From Aquificota bacterium (GTDB lineage Bacteria; Aquificota; Aquificia; Aquificales; QOAS01), in the NCBI GenBank assembly GCA_013153315.1, contig JAADES010000005.1, forward strand, positions 1-40,857: a stretch of DNA of 40,857 nt. Direction: 5' to 3'. The notes below the pieces were generated by a model. The model was not told where the DNA came from and did no database searches. It worked only from the letters and a program-made list of their open reading frames with translations. Positions 9,160 through 18,851 of the stretch are shown one piece after another (position 1 is the first letter of the stretch; every line of letters starts with the position of its first letter). A program made the translations under genes and the position numbers.

Positions 9160-10308
9160 TTGTTGATGACTGTGGTTTTACCCTCCGTGGACGAAGAATT
9201 AATAGAAAACCTTTTAAGGGCGGCCCAAGACAAAAACCTTATAAAGGTGGCCGAAAAGGTCTTAAACGGAAAAAGGTTGTCCGAAGAAGATGCCCTTAAT
9301 TTGTTTCAAAGTAAAGAATTACCTTTAATTGGTTTGTTGGCCGAATACCAAAATAGGAAAAAAAATAAAAATTACGCCTATTTTGTGGTTAATGTTCAAA
9401 TAAACCCTACCAATGTTTGTATTTACGGCTGTAAGTTTTGTGCCTTCGCGGTAAAGGGAAGAAACCACCCCCGAGCCTATGAGATGACCCTTGAAGAAAT
9501 TTTGGAAAAAATCCGAACAATTTACCAACTTGGTGGAAGGGAAGTCCACATGGTGGGGGGTATTCCTCCCCATTGGAGGTATGAGGATTATTTAAACCTT
9601 TTAAGGGAAATAAAAAAGCATTTCCCCGATGTGGTTTTAAAAGCCTATACCGCCATCGAAGTTTACCACATGATGAAAATGTCCCGTAAAAGTGCCGAAG
9701 AGGTTTTGCTGGAACTTAAGGAGGCCGGGCTCGATGTTCTCCCCGGAGGGGGAGCGGAAATTTTCAACGAGGAAAAACGCAAAATAATAGCCCCCTATAA
9801 AGCAAAGGCCGAAGAATATCTAAAAATCCATAAAACCGCCCACCGCTTGGGAATACCCACCAACATAACAATGCTTTACGGACACATAGAAGACTACAAA
9901 GACCGCGTTGAACATATGTCAAAAGTTCGCAAAGTGCAGGACGAAACGGGAGGTTTTCAGGTCTTTATTCCCCTAAAATACCACCCCGAAGGGACAGCGT
10001 TGGGCGGCGAACTGGCTTCCCCCGTAGAAGACTTAAAAACTATTGCGGTGGCAAGGTTATTTTTGGACAACTTTGACCACATAAAAGCCTACTGGGTAAC
10101 CTTGGGAGAAAAGATAACCCAAGTTGCTCTAAACTACGGTGCCGACGATATAGACGGCACAATTCTGGAAGAAAAAATAGTCCACGCGGCGGGAACAAAG
10201 GCGGCATTGGGACACGCAAAGGAAAAATTGATAAACCTAATTAAGGAAGCGGGTAAAATTCCCGTCGAAAGGGATACTTTCTATAGGCCTCTAAAGGTTT
10301 ACAACTAA
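9160..10308 (+). CDS. mqnE: aminofutalosine synthase (radical SAM, MqnE-type)
   Basis: CIYGCKFCAFA radical-SAM CxxxCxxC; EVHMVGGIPPHWRYEDY; LPGGGAEIFNEEKRKIIAP. Confidence 0.88.
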   Translation: MLMTVVLPSVDEELIENLLRAAQDKNLIKVAEKVLNGKRLSEEDALNLFQSKELPLIGLLAEYQNRKKNKNYAYFVVNVQINPTNVCIYGCKFCAFAVKGRNHPRAYEMTLEEILEKIRTIYQLGGREVHMVGGIPPHWRYEDYLNLLREIKKHFPDVVLKAYTAIEVYHMMKMSRKSAEEVLLELKEAGLDVLPGGGAEIFNEEKRKIIAPYKAKAEEYLKIHKTAHRLGIPTNITMLYGHIEDYKDRVEHMSKVRKVQDETGGFQVFIPLKYHPEGTALGGELASPVEDLKTIAVARLFLDNFDHIKAYWVTLGEKITQVALNYGADDIDGTILEEKIVHAAGTKAALGHAKEKLINLIKEAGKIPVERDTFYRPLKVYN

Positions 10309-10311
10309 TAT

Positions 10312-11817
10312 TTAAACAACCTCTAAAGGTTCCCTAATGTATAAAACCGCTTCCGAAAGGTGTTTGGTTTTTATTTCCCTTTCCCCATCAAGGTCGGCTA
10401 TTGTTCGGGCAACCTTTAGGAGTTTGTGAAAACTTCTTGCACTCAATTTTAGGTTTTGGAGTATTTTTTCTAAAAACCCTTTTGCAGAATTTTCCAGATT
10501 AATAACCTCTTTAAGTTGGCTTGTAGAAAGTTGACCATTTAGGGTTTGGTTGGGATTTCTTTTCCTCTGAATGGAAACCGCTCTCAGAACCCTTTCCCTT
10601 ATTTGGGACGAAGCTTCTTCTTTAGTTTCCTTTAAAAGTTCCTTTTGCTCCAAAGGGTTAACCCAAACCTTTAAATCAATTCTTTCCCAAAGAGGGGAGG
10701 AAATTTTTCTTAAGTATTTCCTTATTTGGGAAGGTTTACAAACGCATTCCTTAAAAGGGTGTTTATAATTACCGCACGGGCAGGGGTTTAAGGCACTAAC
10801 CCACAGAAATCGGGCTGGATATTTCACCTTATAGTTTGCACGGCTTATTAATACCTCTCCGTCTTCCAAAGGTTGGCGTAAAACTTCCAAAACTTTCCTA
10901 TTAAATTCGGGCAGTTCATCGGTAAAGAACACGCCGCGGTGGGCCAAAGAGATTTCCCCGGGCATCGGATAATTACCACCTCCGATTATTGCCGTTTCCG
11001 ACGCCGTATAGTGGGGAGAACGGTAGGGGCGGGAGGTTATAAGTCCATCTTCCAACAGTCCGGCCACGCTGTAAATTTTTGATACCTCTAAAATTTCTTC
11101 TTCGGTCATAGGGGGCATTATGGAGGGTAGTCTTTTTGCCAACATAGATTTTCCACTGCCGGGTGTTCCCACCATAGCCACATGGTGAAAGCCCGCAGCC
11201 GCAATTTCTAAAACCCTTTTAACCTGTTTTTGGCCTTTAACGTCGGAAAAATCGAGGGAATAAACCCCTTCATTTGGAGAAAGGTTTTTATTTTCAACCC
11301 TTTTAAGGTTTCCCTTTATTATCTCCTCCAACGAGGGGGTGGTAAAAACCTCTATATCCTTTATAGGTTCCAATTGGGAAATACTATCTTGGGGAACAAA
11401 AAATTTTTTATAACCCTTTTCGCGGAGACCTAAAACAACCGCCAAAACACCGCGAGGTGATTTTATCCGTCCGTCAAGGGATAGCTCGCCTATAAATACC
11501 CAATCTTGGAACTGTTCTAAATTTATTTTCCCGCCGGTGGATAGAATACCCAAAGCTATTGGTAGGTCGTAGATACTTCCGAACTTTTTCCTATCGGAAG
11601 GGGCTAAATTAACAGTTATCCTTTTGGAGGGTAAATTAAAACCGCTATTTTTCAATGCACTCCTGACCCTTTCTTTAGCCTCTTTTATTGCCGTGTCCGC
11701 CAAACCTACAATGTTAAAAAAGGGCAAACCGTTGGAAACATCGACTTGAACTTCCACAGGAAACACTTCCAAACCAATATAACCGCCACTTATAAATTTG
11801 ACAAAGGACATTAACAA
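10312..11817 (-). CDS. YifB/ComM-like Mg-chelatase-family AAA+ ATPase
   Basis: VEVQVDVSNGLPFFNIVGLADTAIKEAKERVRSALKNSGF; MVGTPGSGKSMLAKRLPSIMPP; SALNPCPCG. Confidence 0.93.
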   Translation of the reverse strand: MLMSFVKFISGGYIGLEVFPVEVQVDVSNGLPFFNIVGLADTAIKEAKERVRSALKNSGFNLPSKRITVNLAPSDRKKFGSIYDLPIALGILSTGGKINLEQFQDWVFIGELSLDGRIKSPRGVLAVVLGLREKGYKKFFVPQDSISQLEPIKDIEVFTTPSLEEIIKGNLKRVENKNLSPNEGVYSLDFSDVKGQKQVKRVLEIAAAGFHHVAMVGTPGSGKSMLAKRLPSIMPPMTEEEILEVSKIYSVAGLLEDGLITSRPYRSPHYTASETAIIGGGNYPMPGEISLAHRGVFFTDELPEFNRKVLEVLRQPLEDGEVLISRANYKVKYPARFLWVSALNPCPCGNYKHPFKECVCKPSQIRKYLRKISSPLWERIDLKVWVNPLEQKELLKETKEEASSQIRERVLRAVSIQRKRNPNQTLNGQLSTSQLKEVINLENSAKGFLEKILQNLKLSARSFHKLLKVARTIADLDGEREIKTKHLSEAVLYIREPLEVV

Positions 11818-11890
11818 TAGTTTAAAACTTAAATAGGCAATTAAGCTTAAAGGCTAACCTTTCCTAAAAAATTTAAAATCATTTTGTAAG

Positions 11891-12139
11891 ATGAAACCAA
11901 AATTAACCCACAACACACCGCTTCAAGAAATTTTAGAAAAATATGAGGAGTCTTTTGAAATTCTCTATCCCTACGGTCTTAATAAACTAATTGAGAATGA
12001 TATTCTCGAAATAGTAGCTCCACGGTTAACTATAGAGGGATTTTTCCGATTATTTGACATCTCCGACAAGGATAGAGACTACCTTTGGAAGGAAATTAAT
12101 AAACTTGTCAAAAAAGAAGCTTCCATGTCAGAATTTTAA
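11891..12139 (+). CDS. DUF1858-like small protein
   Basis: THNTPLQEILEKYEESFEILYPYGLN resembles DUF1858, without its usual Cys residues. Confidence 0.45.
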   Translation: MKPKLTHNTPLQEILEKYEESFEILYPYGLNKLIENDILEIVAPRLTIEGFFRLFDISDKDRDYLWKEINKLVKKEASMSEF

Positions 12140-12164
12140 AAAACCTTAAAAAGGAGGTTCCATC

Positions 12165-12407
12165 ATGGGAGAGGTTCTATCTAAAGAACAAATGGTTAAA
12201 GAATTTATAGAGTCGGTAAAGCCCGCCCTTTTAAGACACGAAGGAGACGTCCGGCTGGAAAAAATCGATAACAATGTTGTTTATTTAAAATTTATCGGTT
12301 CCTGCGTAGATTGCGATGTTAGACCTCAAGCGATGTTTCCCATGCTCAAAATGATGTTAATGAACAAATTCCCTTGGGTGAAGGACGTAGTAGATTTAAC
12401 AGTTTAA
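12165..12407 (+). CDS. NifU C-terminal-like Fe-S scaffold domain protein
   Basis: VVYLKFIGSCVDCDVRPQAMFPMLKMMLMNKFPWVKDVVDLTV; CxxC in NifU-like context. Confidence 0.65.
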   Translation: MGEVLSKEQMVKEFIESVKPALLRHEGDVRLEKIDNNVVYLKFIGSCVDCDVRPQAMFPMLKMMLMNKFPWVKDVVDLTV

Positions 12408-12408
12408 G

Positions 12409-13068
12409 ATGGACGAAGTTAAGGAAAAATTCCTAGAAACTTTGGATTATTACCCCCACCAATATGAGGTTATAGTAAAACAAACTCCCTATACGGATTT
12501 AAACAATATAGTAATAACAAACCCCAAAGGGAGAAGTCATCACGTTTTTCTCCCCAACAGGGAAGACCAATTCCGTTTTGAATTGCTATCTTCGTTGGTG
12601 GTATTGGGAGAAAAGCACCATCTCTTTGCCACCGACTACTACGACGAATACACCCAAGAATATTTGTATGACCAAATAGAGCAGTTTAATAGGTTAATAA
12701 GGCCTATCCGCTACGCTTGGGCGGGGCAGATAGCAGCCCAGCATTCTCCCGACGTGGATTTGCTATTACAAGAAACCCTAAAGGCTATAGAAATTGAATA
12801 TTTAAACCAGCTATACAAGGATAACCGAAGGGCGGCCATAGATGTTATGCCCTACATAGCTTTTGCCAAAGCCTTGGATATGGATTGGGAATTCTTCAAC
12901 CACGACGGGTTAAACCGCCTGGTTAACGAAATAGTTCAAAGCAAACCCTCAAAGGAAAATCTTTTAAAATACGCCAAGAGGTTAACTAAATTTATCCCCT
13001 GCTTCTTTAGTTTCGATATAGTTACCGACCCCAAAAGGGGTTTTGAAGTTTTTTCCTTGGACTACTAA
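12409..13068 (+). CDS. uncharacterised 219-aa protein
   Basis: Start abuts the NifU-like stop; coding composition matches neighbours; no family recognised. Confidence 0.6.
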   Translation: MDEVKEKFLETLDYYPHQYEVIVKQTPYTDLNNIVITNPKGRSHHVFLPNREDQFRFELLSSLVVLGEKHHLFATDYYDEYTQEYLYDQIEQFNRLIRPIRYAWAGQIAAQHSPDVDLLLQETLKAIEIEYLNQLYKDNRRAAIDVMPYIAFAKALDMDWEFFNHDGLNRLVNEIVQSKPSKENLLKYAKRLTKFIPCFFSFDIVTDPKRGFEVFSLDY

Positions 13069-13133
13069 GTAATTTTCTTTTTCTTTTTTTAACCTAAGAA
13101 AGGTCTATCTTTTGCGAAAATATCAACTCCAAC

Positions 13134-13979
13134 ATGCGGGAAATACATGTAGACGAAATTACCAAAGCTGTGAAAGAACTTTTTATGAAAGCAAACTACG
13201 AACTACCCCAAGATGTAAAAAAGGCTTTTGAAGAAGCCTATCAAAAGGAAGAGAGCCCCGCGGGGAAGGAAGTTTTAAAGTTGATACTTCAAAACGCCGA
13301 GGTGGCCGCTAACCAAAAAGTAGCCTACTGTCAGGATACCGGCGTCGCGGTAGTCTTCGTTCAAATAGGTCAAGATGTTAGGATAGTCGGAGGCGACCTG
13401 AATAAGGCTATTGAGGAAGGGGTTAGGCAGGCCTATAAGGAGGGTTATTTAAGGGCCTCTATGGTTTGGGACCCCGTTTTCGAAAGAAAAAACACCGGAG
13501 ACAATACTCCCCCCGTAATCCACTATGAGATAGTTCCCGGAGACAAGATAAAAATAATTGCGGCTCCCAAAGGTGGGGGTTCGGAGAATACCTCCCGCTT
13601 GGCAATGCTAAAGCCGGCCGACGGTTGGGAAGGGGTTAAAAACTTTATTCTTGAAACGGTAAAATTGGCAGGCCCCAACGCATGCCCGCCTTTTATAGTG
13701 GGTGTGGGTATAGGTGGTAACTTCGAATATTGCGCCTATCTGGCTAAAAAAGCCCTGCTAAGACCTGTAGGCGAACGCCATTGTAACCCCCTCATAGCCA
13801 AAGTAGAAGAGGAGCTCTTAGAGGAAATAAATAAAATAGGTTGGGGCCCCATGGGCTTTGGTGGCCGAGTAACGGCCGTCGATGTTAAGGTGGAAATGTA
13901 TCCCTGTCATATAGCCTCTTTGCCGGTTGCGGTAAATATTCAGTGTCACGCCGCGCGCCACGCGGAAATAGAGCTCTAA
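13134..13979 (+). CDS. class I fumarate hydratase alpha subunit (TtdA/FumA N-terminal type)
   Basis: VAYCQDTGVAVVFVQIGQDV, APKGGGSENTSRLAMLKPADG, NACPPFIVGVGIGGNFEYCAYLAKKALLRP. Confidence 0.92.
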   Translation: MREIHVDEITKAVKELFMKANYELPQDVKKAFEEAYQKEESPAGKEVLKLILQNAEVAANQKVAYCQDTGVAVVFVQIGQDVRIVGGDLNKAIEEGVRQAYKEGYLRASMVWDPVFERKNTGDNTPPVIHYEIVPGDKIKIIAAPKGGGSENTSRLAMLKPADGWEGVKNFILETVKLAGPNACPPFIVGVGIGGNFEYCAYLAKKALLRPVGERHCNPLIAKVEEELLEEINKIGWGPMGFGGRVTAVDVKVEMYPCHIASLPVAVNIQCHAARHAEIEL

Positions 13980-13983
13980 CTTA

Positions 13984-14012
13984 TTGAAACTTAAATTAAG
14001 TCTCATTATTCT
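13984..14012 (+). promoter_or_regulatory. predicted promoter with palindromic spacer upstream of the XRE regulator
   Basis: TTGAAA-N17-TATTCT; the spacer holds most of the palindrome ACTTAAATTAAGT (13989-14001). Confidence 0.35.
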
Positions 14013-14077
14013 GTTTAACCATAATCATACTTGTATAGGGCACTTTCCTTTTTATTGTTCCTATTGGAGGTTTACAA

Positions 14078-14437
14078 ATGAAAACCAGACTTAAAGGAAT
14101 GGGAATTTACAAACAAATAGGGGAAAAAATTAGAAAGCTTAGAATCACCAAAGGTTTATCTCAAAAGGAACTTGCATCCTACGTAGGGGTTACCTATCAA
14201 CAAATTCAGAACTACGAAAAGGGAAAATCTAAAATCCCCGTCGATAGGTTGATTAAAATAGCCGAAGCCTTGGAAGTTTCTTTGGATTATTTCCTAAAAG
14301 AGTTCGATAACAACCACGACCGCGTTCCCGACAGTGAACTGGAACTTTTAAAAACTTATTACAAAAACATCACCAACGAAAAGGTTAGAAAACAGATTTT
14401 GTCCCTGTTGCACACCCTTGCCAATGAGCTTTCCTAA
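14078..14437 (+). CDS. XRE-family helix-turn-helix regulator
   Basis: IGEKIRKLRITKGLSQKELASYVGVTYQQIQNYEKGKSKIPVDRLIKIAEALEVSLDYFL. Confidence 0.9.
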   Translation: MKTRLKGMGIYKQIGEKIRKLRITKGLSQKELASYVGVTYQQIQNYEKGKSKIPVDRLIKIAEALEVSLDYFLKEFDNNHDRVPDSELELLKTYYKNITNEKVRKQILSLLHTLANELS

Positions 14438-14476
14438 AATCTCCTTTCCCTACCCTCTTTAGGGATACTAAAGACA

Positions 14477-15611
14477 ATGTCCTTTTCCGAGGAATTGGAA
14501 AATTTTTTAACCCTCTATTTGGTCAAAGGTGTTGGTTCGATTTTCCTCCAAAAGTATTGGGAAGTTTTCAAAACCTTCGAAGGGGATATATCCAAAAACC
14601 TCCATCGGTTGTTGCCTAAGAAAAAAGCCCAAGCTTTGGAAAAGTTAATAAAAAGTTCCCAACACCGTAAAGAGGTTTTTAAATTAATAGAGCTCCTTAA
14701 AAAGGAAAGGATTAAAGTTTTTCCCTTTTTTAGCGAGGAATATAAAAGCTTGTTAGGTAAAGATGTCAAAACACTTTTTAACAAAGCTCTTTCGCCGGCC
14801 CTTTTTGTTAAAGGAGATTGGAAAAAGGCTAATAAAGGGTTTGTTATAGTGGGCACGAGGCGGGCAACCGACTATGGAAAGGAAAAAGCTTTCAAATTTG
14901 CTCACTCTTTAGTTAAAAACCTCGGCTTAACCATAATTTCGGGCGGGGCTGTGGGAATAGACCAAAGTGCCCACCGCGGGGCTTTATCGGTAAACGGCCC
15001 TACAGGTGTTATTTTGGGGGAAGGTTTATTGGAGGCGTTAAAAACAAAAAGAGAATTTTTAACCGAAGTAGAACAAAAAGGCGGATTTATCCTTTCCCAT
15101 TTTCCCCCATTGGCTAAAGGCTCCAAATGGACTTTCCCCGAAAGGAACAAAATATTGGCCCTTTTAGCCCGTTTGGGTTGCTTAATAGTGGAAGCTCCAA
15201 AGAAAAACAACAGCCAAAAAGGTAGCGGAGCCTTAATAACCGCCGATTATTGCCATCGTTTAGGGAGAAAAATCTTTGTCCACATAGGATTTGCCCCCCC
15301 ACCCCAACTATCGCGGAAATATAGAGCTTTTGGAAAGGGGTATTGCAAAATTTGTAGCCTCCGAAGAGGAGCTAATAGCTTTATTGGAAAACCAAATTTT
15401 GGAGTCTAAAAAATATTCAACCCCCTTGGAGGGAAATAAAAATTCTTCTCCCGAAGGGTTTTTAATGAGCTTTCTAAAAGAAAAACCCCGAACCTTTGAT
15501 GAGCTAATTTATTTAACCCAACTTAGTGAGGAACAGATAACCGAACTTATTACCACCCTTTTGTTGGAAGGAAAGATTACCGAAGCGGGGGGATATTATC
15601 AAATCCTTTAA
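14477..15611 (+). pseudogene. dprA: DNA-processing protein DprA, split by a +1 frameshift at a C7 tract
   Basis: Frame 1 ends GALITADYCHRLGRKIFVHIGFAP; the next frame continues HPNYRGNIELLERGIAKFVASEEELIALLE and a C-terminal winged-helix-like region. Frames join at 15294-15300 (CCCCCCC). Confidence 0.8.
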
Positions 15612-15638
15612 ACAACAATAGGAAAAATAAAACAAACG

Positions 15639-16142
15639 TTAAGAGGAAGGAATTTTTTCACCATCGACGGTTATTAATTTTTCCTCCGGCTTAACTTCCA
15701 GAACAAAATCCTTCGTAAAGGGTATTATTTGGTCGGTATCCAAAACAAGCATGGGATACATTCCACCCTCGTGGATATATTGAACCGTTCCCAATTCCCT
15801 CCCTTGGTTGTCTATTACTTTGGAACCCACCAGTTGGAAATAGTAAAACTCTCCCGACTTTAGTTTGGGCAGTTTATCCTCGGGATAGTAAATGTGAGCC
15901 CCGACCATCTTTAGGGCATCCTCTTGGGAATAGACCCCCTTGAGTTTCAAATAACCTTTTTTGCCTCGGATTTCTACCTTTTCCACCTCAAAGGGGACAA
16001 ATTCTCCCGTTTTCCTTTTTAGGTATATTTTGTCAATATTTTCCCAAAGGCGGTGGGGTGCAAAAATTTTTATCTTCAGGGTTCCATCGAGACCAAAAGC
16101 TTCCTCTATCTTTCCGATAACGGCAAAGTTCATATTCTCCAT
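15639..16142 (-). CDS. rimM: ribosome maturation factor RimM
   Basis: VIGKIEEAFGLDGTLKIKIFAPHRLWENIDKIYLKR; EFYYFQLVGSKVIDNQGRELGTV; MLVLD. Confidence 0.92.
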   Translation of the reverse strand: MENMNFAVIGKIEEAFGLDGTLKIKIFAPHRLWENIDKIYLKRKTGEFVPFEVEKVEIRGKKGYLKLKGVYSQEDALKMVGAHIYYPEDKLPKLKSGEFYYFQLVGSKVIDNQGRELGTVQYIHEGGMYPMLVLDTDQIIPFTKDFVLEVKPEEKLITVDGEKIPSS

Positions 16143-16168
16143 GGGGAAAAATTCTAAAATTCCGTGGT

Positions 16169-17173
16169 ATGGAGTTTATTAAAGCTTTGAACCTATACGT
16201 GGATTGGGAAAAGGGAAAAATTTACCGTAAAAAGGAAAAGGGATTTTTGGATAACCTACTGGGTATTTTTGGAAAATCCGACCAAGGGGAGGACTACGAA
16301 GAAATCACTTCCAAAGATGCGGAGCTAAAAGTTAAGAAATACAAACTGTTGGAGCTTTACGCCATAGCCAAAAAGTTGGGGAAAACCCAATTCAAAGAAA
16401 CCCTTAACGGTCAAGAGGTGGAAGTAAAAATAGAGCCCGACAAAGTAATTGTCGAAACTCCCCAACTTTATATGGAATACCGAGCCGATAAATTCATCTT
16501 AAAGAACAAGCAGACGGGCGAAACCCAAGAAAAAGAGCCAACCCTTCAAGAGTTCTACCAAATGTATAAGGAGATAAGAAAGCTCCTTGCGGCGGGAAGT
16601 GTGGAAAACTATGTCCACCTCAAAGCCCGCGAGCCCGAATTCAAACAGCAGTATAGCCAAATGGCCCAAGGAAACCAACCTATGACCCAACATACCCCTA
16701 TGGCGGGCGGATTCAATCAACAGCAGGGGGGCGGTTTCTCCTGGGGTAGCGCACTGCTGGGATTGGGCGGTGGAATGATATTAGGCTATCTCCTCGGCTC
16801 TATGATGGGTGAAGCCTTTGCCCACGAGGTGCAAACCGCCCCGCCCCTAAGCGAAGAAGAACAACAGCAATTGGAGCAGGCAGCCGAAGCCCCCGCCGAA
16901 GAAGTTATAGGGGCACCGGTTGAGGAGGTGGTTCAAATTGATGAAGTAGTAGAAGAGATACCCGAGCCCACCCTCGAGGATGTGGAAGCCTCCCTCGGCG
17001 ACGAAATAGGCCAAGATGTATTGGCCAACTTAGATGAAAGCGCCTTGGACGACGGTTCCGATATGGCTTCTTCCGAAGACTTCGGTTCGACCGACTTAGC
17101 CGACGCCGGCGACTTTGGCTCTGATGAAGATTTCGGCGGTTTTGACGATTTTGGCGGTGATTTTGATGTTTAA
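16169..17173 (+). CDS. uncharacterised protein with Gly-rich TM segment and strongly acidic C-terminal tail
   Basis: GGGFSWGSALLGLGGGMILGYLLGSMMGEAFA, then an E/D-rich tail ending SDEDFGGFDDFGGDFDV. Confidence 0.6.
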   Translation: MEFIKALNLYVDWEKGKIYRKKEKGFLDNLLGIFGKSDQGEDYEEITSKDAELKVKKYKLLELYAIAKKLGKTQFKETLNGQEVEVKIEPDKVIVETPQLYMEYRADKFILKNKQTGETQEKEPTLQEFYQMYKEIRKLLAAGSVENYVHLKAREPEFKQQYSQMAQGNQPMTQHTPMAGGFNQQQGGGFSWGSALLGLGGGMILGYLLGSMMGEAFAHEVQTAPPLSEEEQQQLEQAAEAPAEEVIGAPVEEVVQIDEVVEEIPEPTLEDVEASLGDEIGQDVLANLDESALDDGSDMASSEDFGSTDLADAGDFGSDEDFGGFDDFGGDFDV

Positions 17174-17187
17174 AAAGTAAGGAAAAA

Positions 17188-18174
17188 TTAACTACCCTCC
17201 TTCTGTTGTTTTACTTTTTCCTTTAAACGGCAAACCATACAAATTTCCGACGGAGAGGGTTGACCGCAAATTTTACACTTTTGGAGTTCACCCTCTATAA
17301 GTTCCTCCTTTAGGGAACTGAATATTGGATAAACCTTCTTTAGGTATTCAAAATAGAACCTATACTTGGTTCCCAAAGCATGGTTCTCTATAAGGTTCAT
17401 TACATCTTTATAAAAATGCAAACTGGCGGTATCTCCGAGAGGACAACTCCGTTCGGTAAAAGGAATATTGTTGAGTTGGGCATAAAGTTTAATTTGCTCT
17501 TCGGTCATTTTTACCAAAGGTTTAACCTTTTTTGGGAAACCCTTTTCAGCGGGCAGGACGGGATATTTTCGAGCTAAATATTTTAGATTCCAGTTAATAA
17601 GGTTGGCCAGTAGCGAAGAACTTTCGTCGTCCAAATTGTGGCCTGTTGCAACCACGTTATAACCTAAATCGTTTGCTATTTTGTTAAATTGGTAACGTTT
17701 TATTCGCCCGCAAACCGAACAGGCGGTTCCCCTAACAAAGTTTTGCAATACAGGGATACCGGCTCCTATATCTTCCTCGAGTTTAACTATGTAGGGTTTT
17801 TTACCTAAGAGCTTTCCCAGCTCTATAACTTTTTCCATCGATTCGTCGGAGTAATCGCCTATTCCGAGGTGGATAAAAAAGGCATCGGCGTCGTAGCCCA
17901 AACGGTTTAACACATACCAAAGGGTTTGGCTGTCTTTCCCTCCCGAAACGGCAACTAAAATTTTTTCGTTGGGTTTGAACATTCGAAATTCTTTAATCGT
18001 TTCTTTAACCCTTTTTTCAAACCATTCTTTGAAATGTTCTTCGCAAAGAGCCAATCGGTGTTCTTTCATATATATGACCGACTCTTTTCGAAGTCCTTTT
18101 AATTTACATAACTTGCAAAGTTTCTTTTTGGAGGGTTTTCCCATTTGGGGTTTAAATTTAAACAGCCCTTGCAA
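17188..18174 (-). CDS. TtuA/TtcA-family tRNA thiolation PP-loop protein with terminal zinc motifs
   Basis: N-terminal CKLCKLKG, PP-loop VAVSGGKDSQTLW, CSVCGRIKR, ATGHNLDDESSSLLANL, C-terminal CKICGQPSPSEICMVC. Confidence 0.88.
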   Translation of the reverse strand: MQGLFKFKPQMGKPSKKKLCKLCKLKGLRKESVIYMKEHRLALCEEHFKEWFEKRVKETIKEFRMFKPNEKILVAVSGGKDSQTLWYVLNRLGYDADAFFIHLGIGDYSDESMEKVIELGKLLGKKPYIVKLEEDIGAGIPVLQNFVRGTACSVCGRIKRYQFNKIANDLGYNVVATGHNLDDESSSLLANLINWNLKYLARKYPVLPAEKGFPKKVKPLVKMTEEQIKLYAQLNNIPFTERSCPLGDTASLHFYKDVMNLIENHALGTKYRFYFEYLKKVYPIFSSLKEELIEGELQKCKICGQPSPSEICMVCRLKEKVKQQKEGS

Positions 18175-18206
18175 GGATTTTAAAAGGAGTTAAATCCAAT
18201 ATAGGG

Positions 18207-18839
18207 TTATTTGGATTTGTAATAACCCATCGGAACTATAACTATCTCATCATCTTGGATTTTGGCCATTTCGGGCCTATCGGGCTGGTCTAAAAGTTCT
18301 TCCTCTTCAACTATGGCGAAGATATTGGCAATTCTTAACTGTTGGGGTTGCATTTTGGAGGCGTAAATTACAGCGTTTTTGTCGCCCAAATAGCCCGCCC
18401 AAGCTACCCCTTTTAGGGCCCCCATTACAATTATGTTGCCCGCCGCAATAACTTCGGCCCCCGGGTTTACGTCCCCTATAATTATTACGTCGCCGTTGTA
18501 TTCTACCCTTTGGCCGGCCCGTATACTCTTAGTAACAATTTTGACCCTCTCTTTACCCGCCTGCTGGATAATGGATTCTTCCACTTTTTGGACGACTGTT
18601 TCCTTTTCCGAACGTTGGTAGAGGGGTTTAAAACCCAACTCTTGGAGGAAGTTTTCTATCTCTTTAACCGTTTGGGGAGAAACATTTTCTTTAGGGGATA
18701 AAAGGAAGGTTAAAGTTTTACCACTTTTGAAGAAATTGGAATTTAAACGCTCTTGGAGTTGTTTTTTTATTTTTTCCACATCGTCGGTATCTATATCTAT
18801 AACCAACACCGGGAGGGTTATACCTCTTATTGCCACCAT
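18207..18839 (-). CDS. minC: septum site-determining protein MinC
   Basis: SIRAGQRVEYNGDVIIIGDVNPGAEVIAAGNIIVMGALKGVAWAGYLGDKNAVIYASKMQPQQLRIA. Confidence 0.93.
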   Translation of the reverse strand: MVAIRGITLPVLVIDIDTDDVEKIKKQLQERLNSNFFKSGKTLTFLLSPKENVSPQTVKEIENFLQELGFKPLYQRSEKETVVQKVEESIIQQAGKERVKIVTKSIRAGQRVEYNGDVIIIGDVNPGAEVIAAGNIIVMGALKGVAWAGYLGDKNAVIYASKMQPQQLRIANIFAIVEEEELLDQPDRPEMAKIQDDEIVIVPMGYYKSK

Positions 18840-18851
18840 TGGAAGCTCCCT

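Noticed and set aside
9680-9710. KMSRKS string as the missing IleRS KMSKS
   Set aside because: It lies inside the MqnE radical-SAM protein; not an aminoacyl-tRNA synthetase context.
15291-15611. Separate 106-aa gene
   Set aside because: Its sequence continues DprA in another frame; treated as the dprA 3' part.
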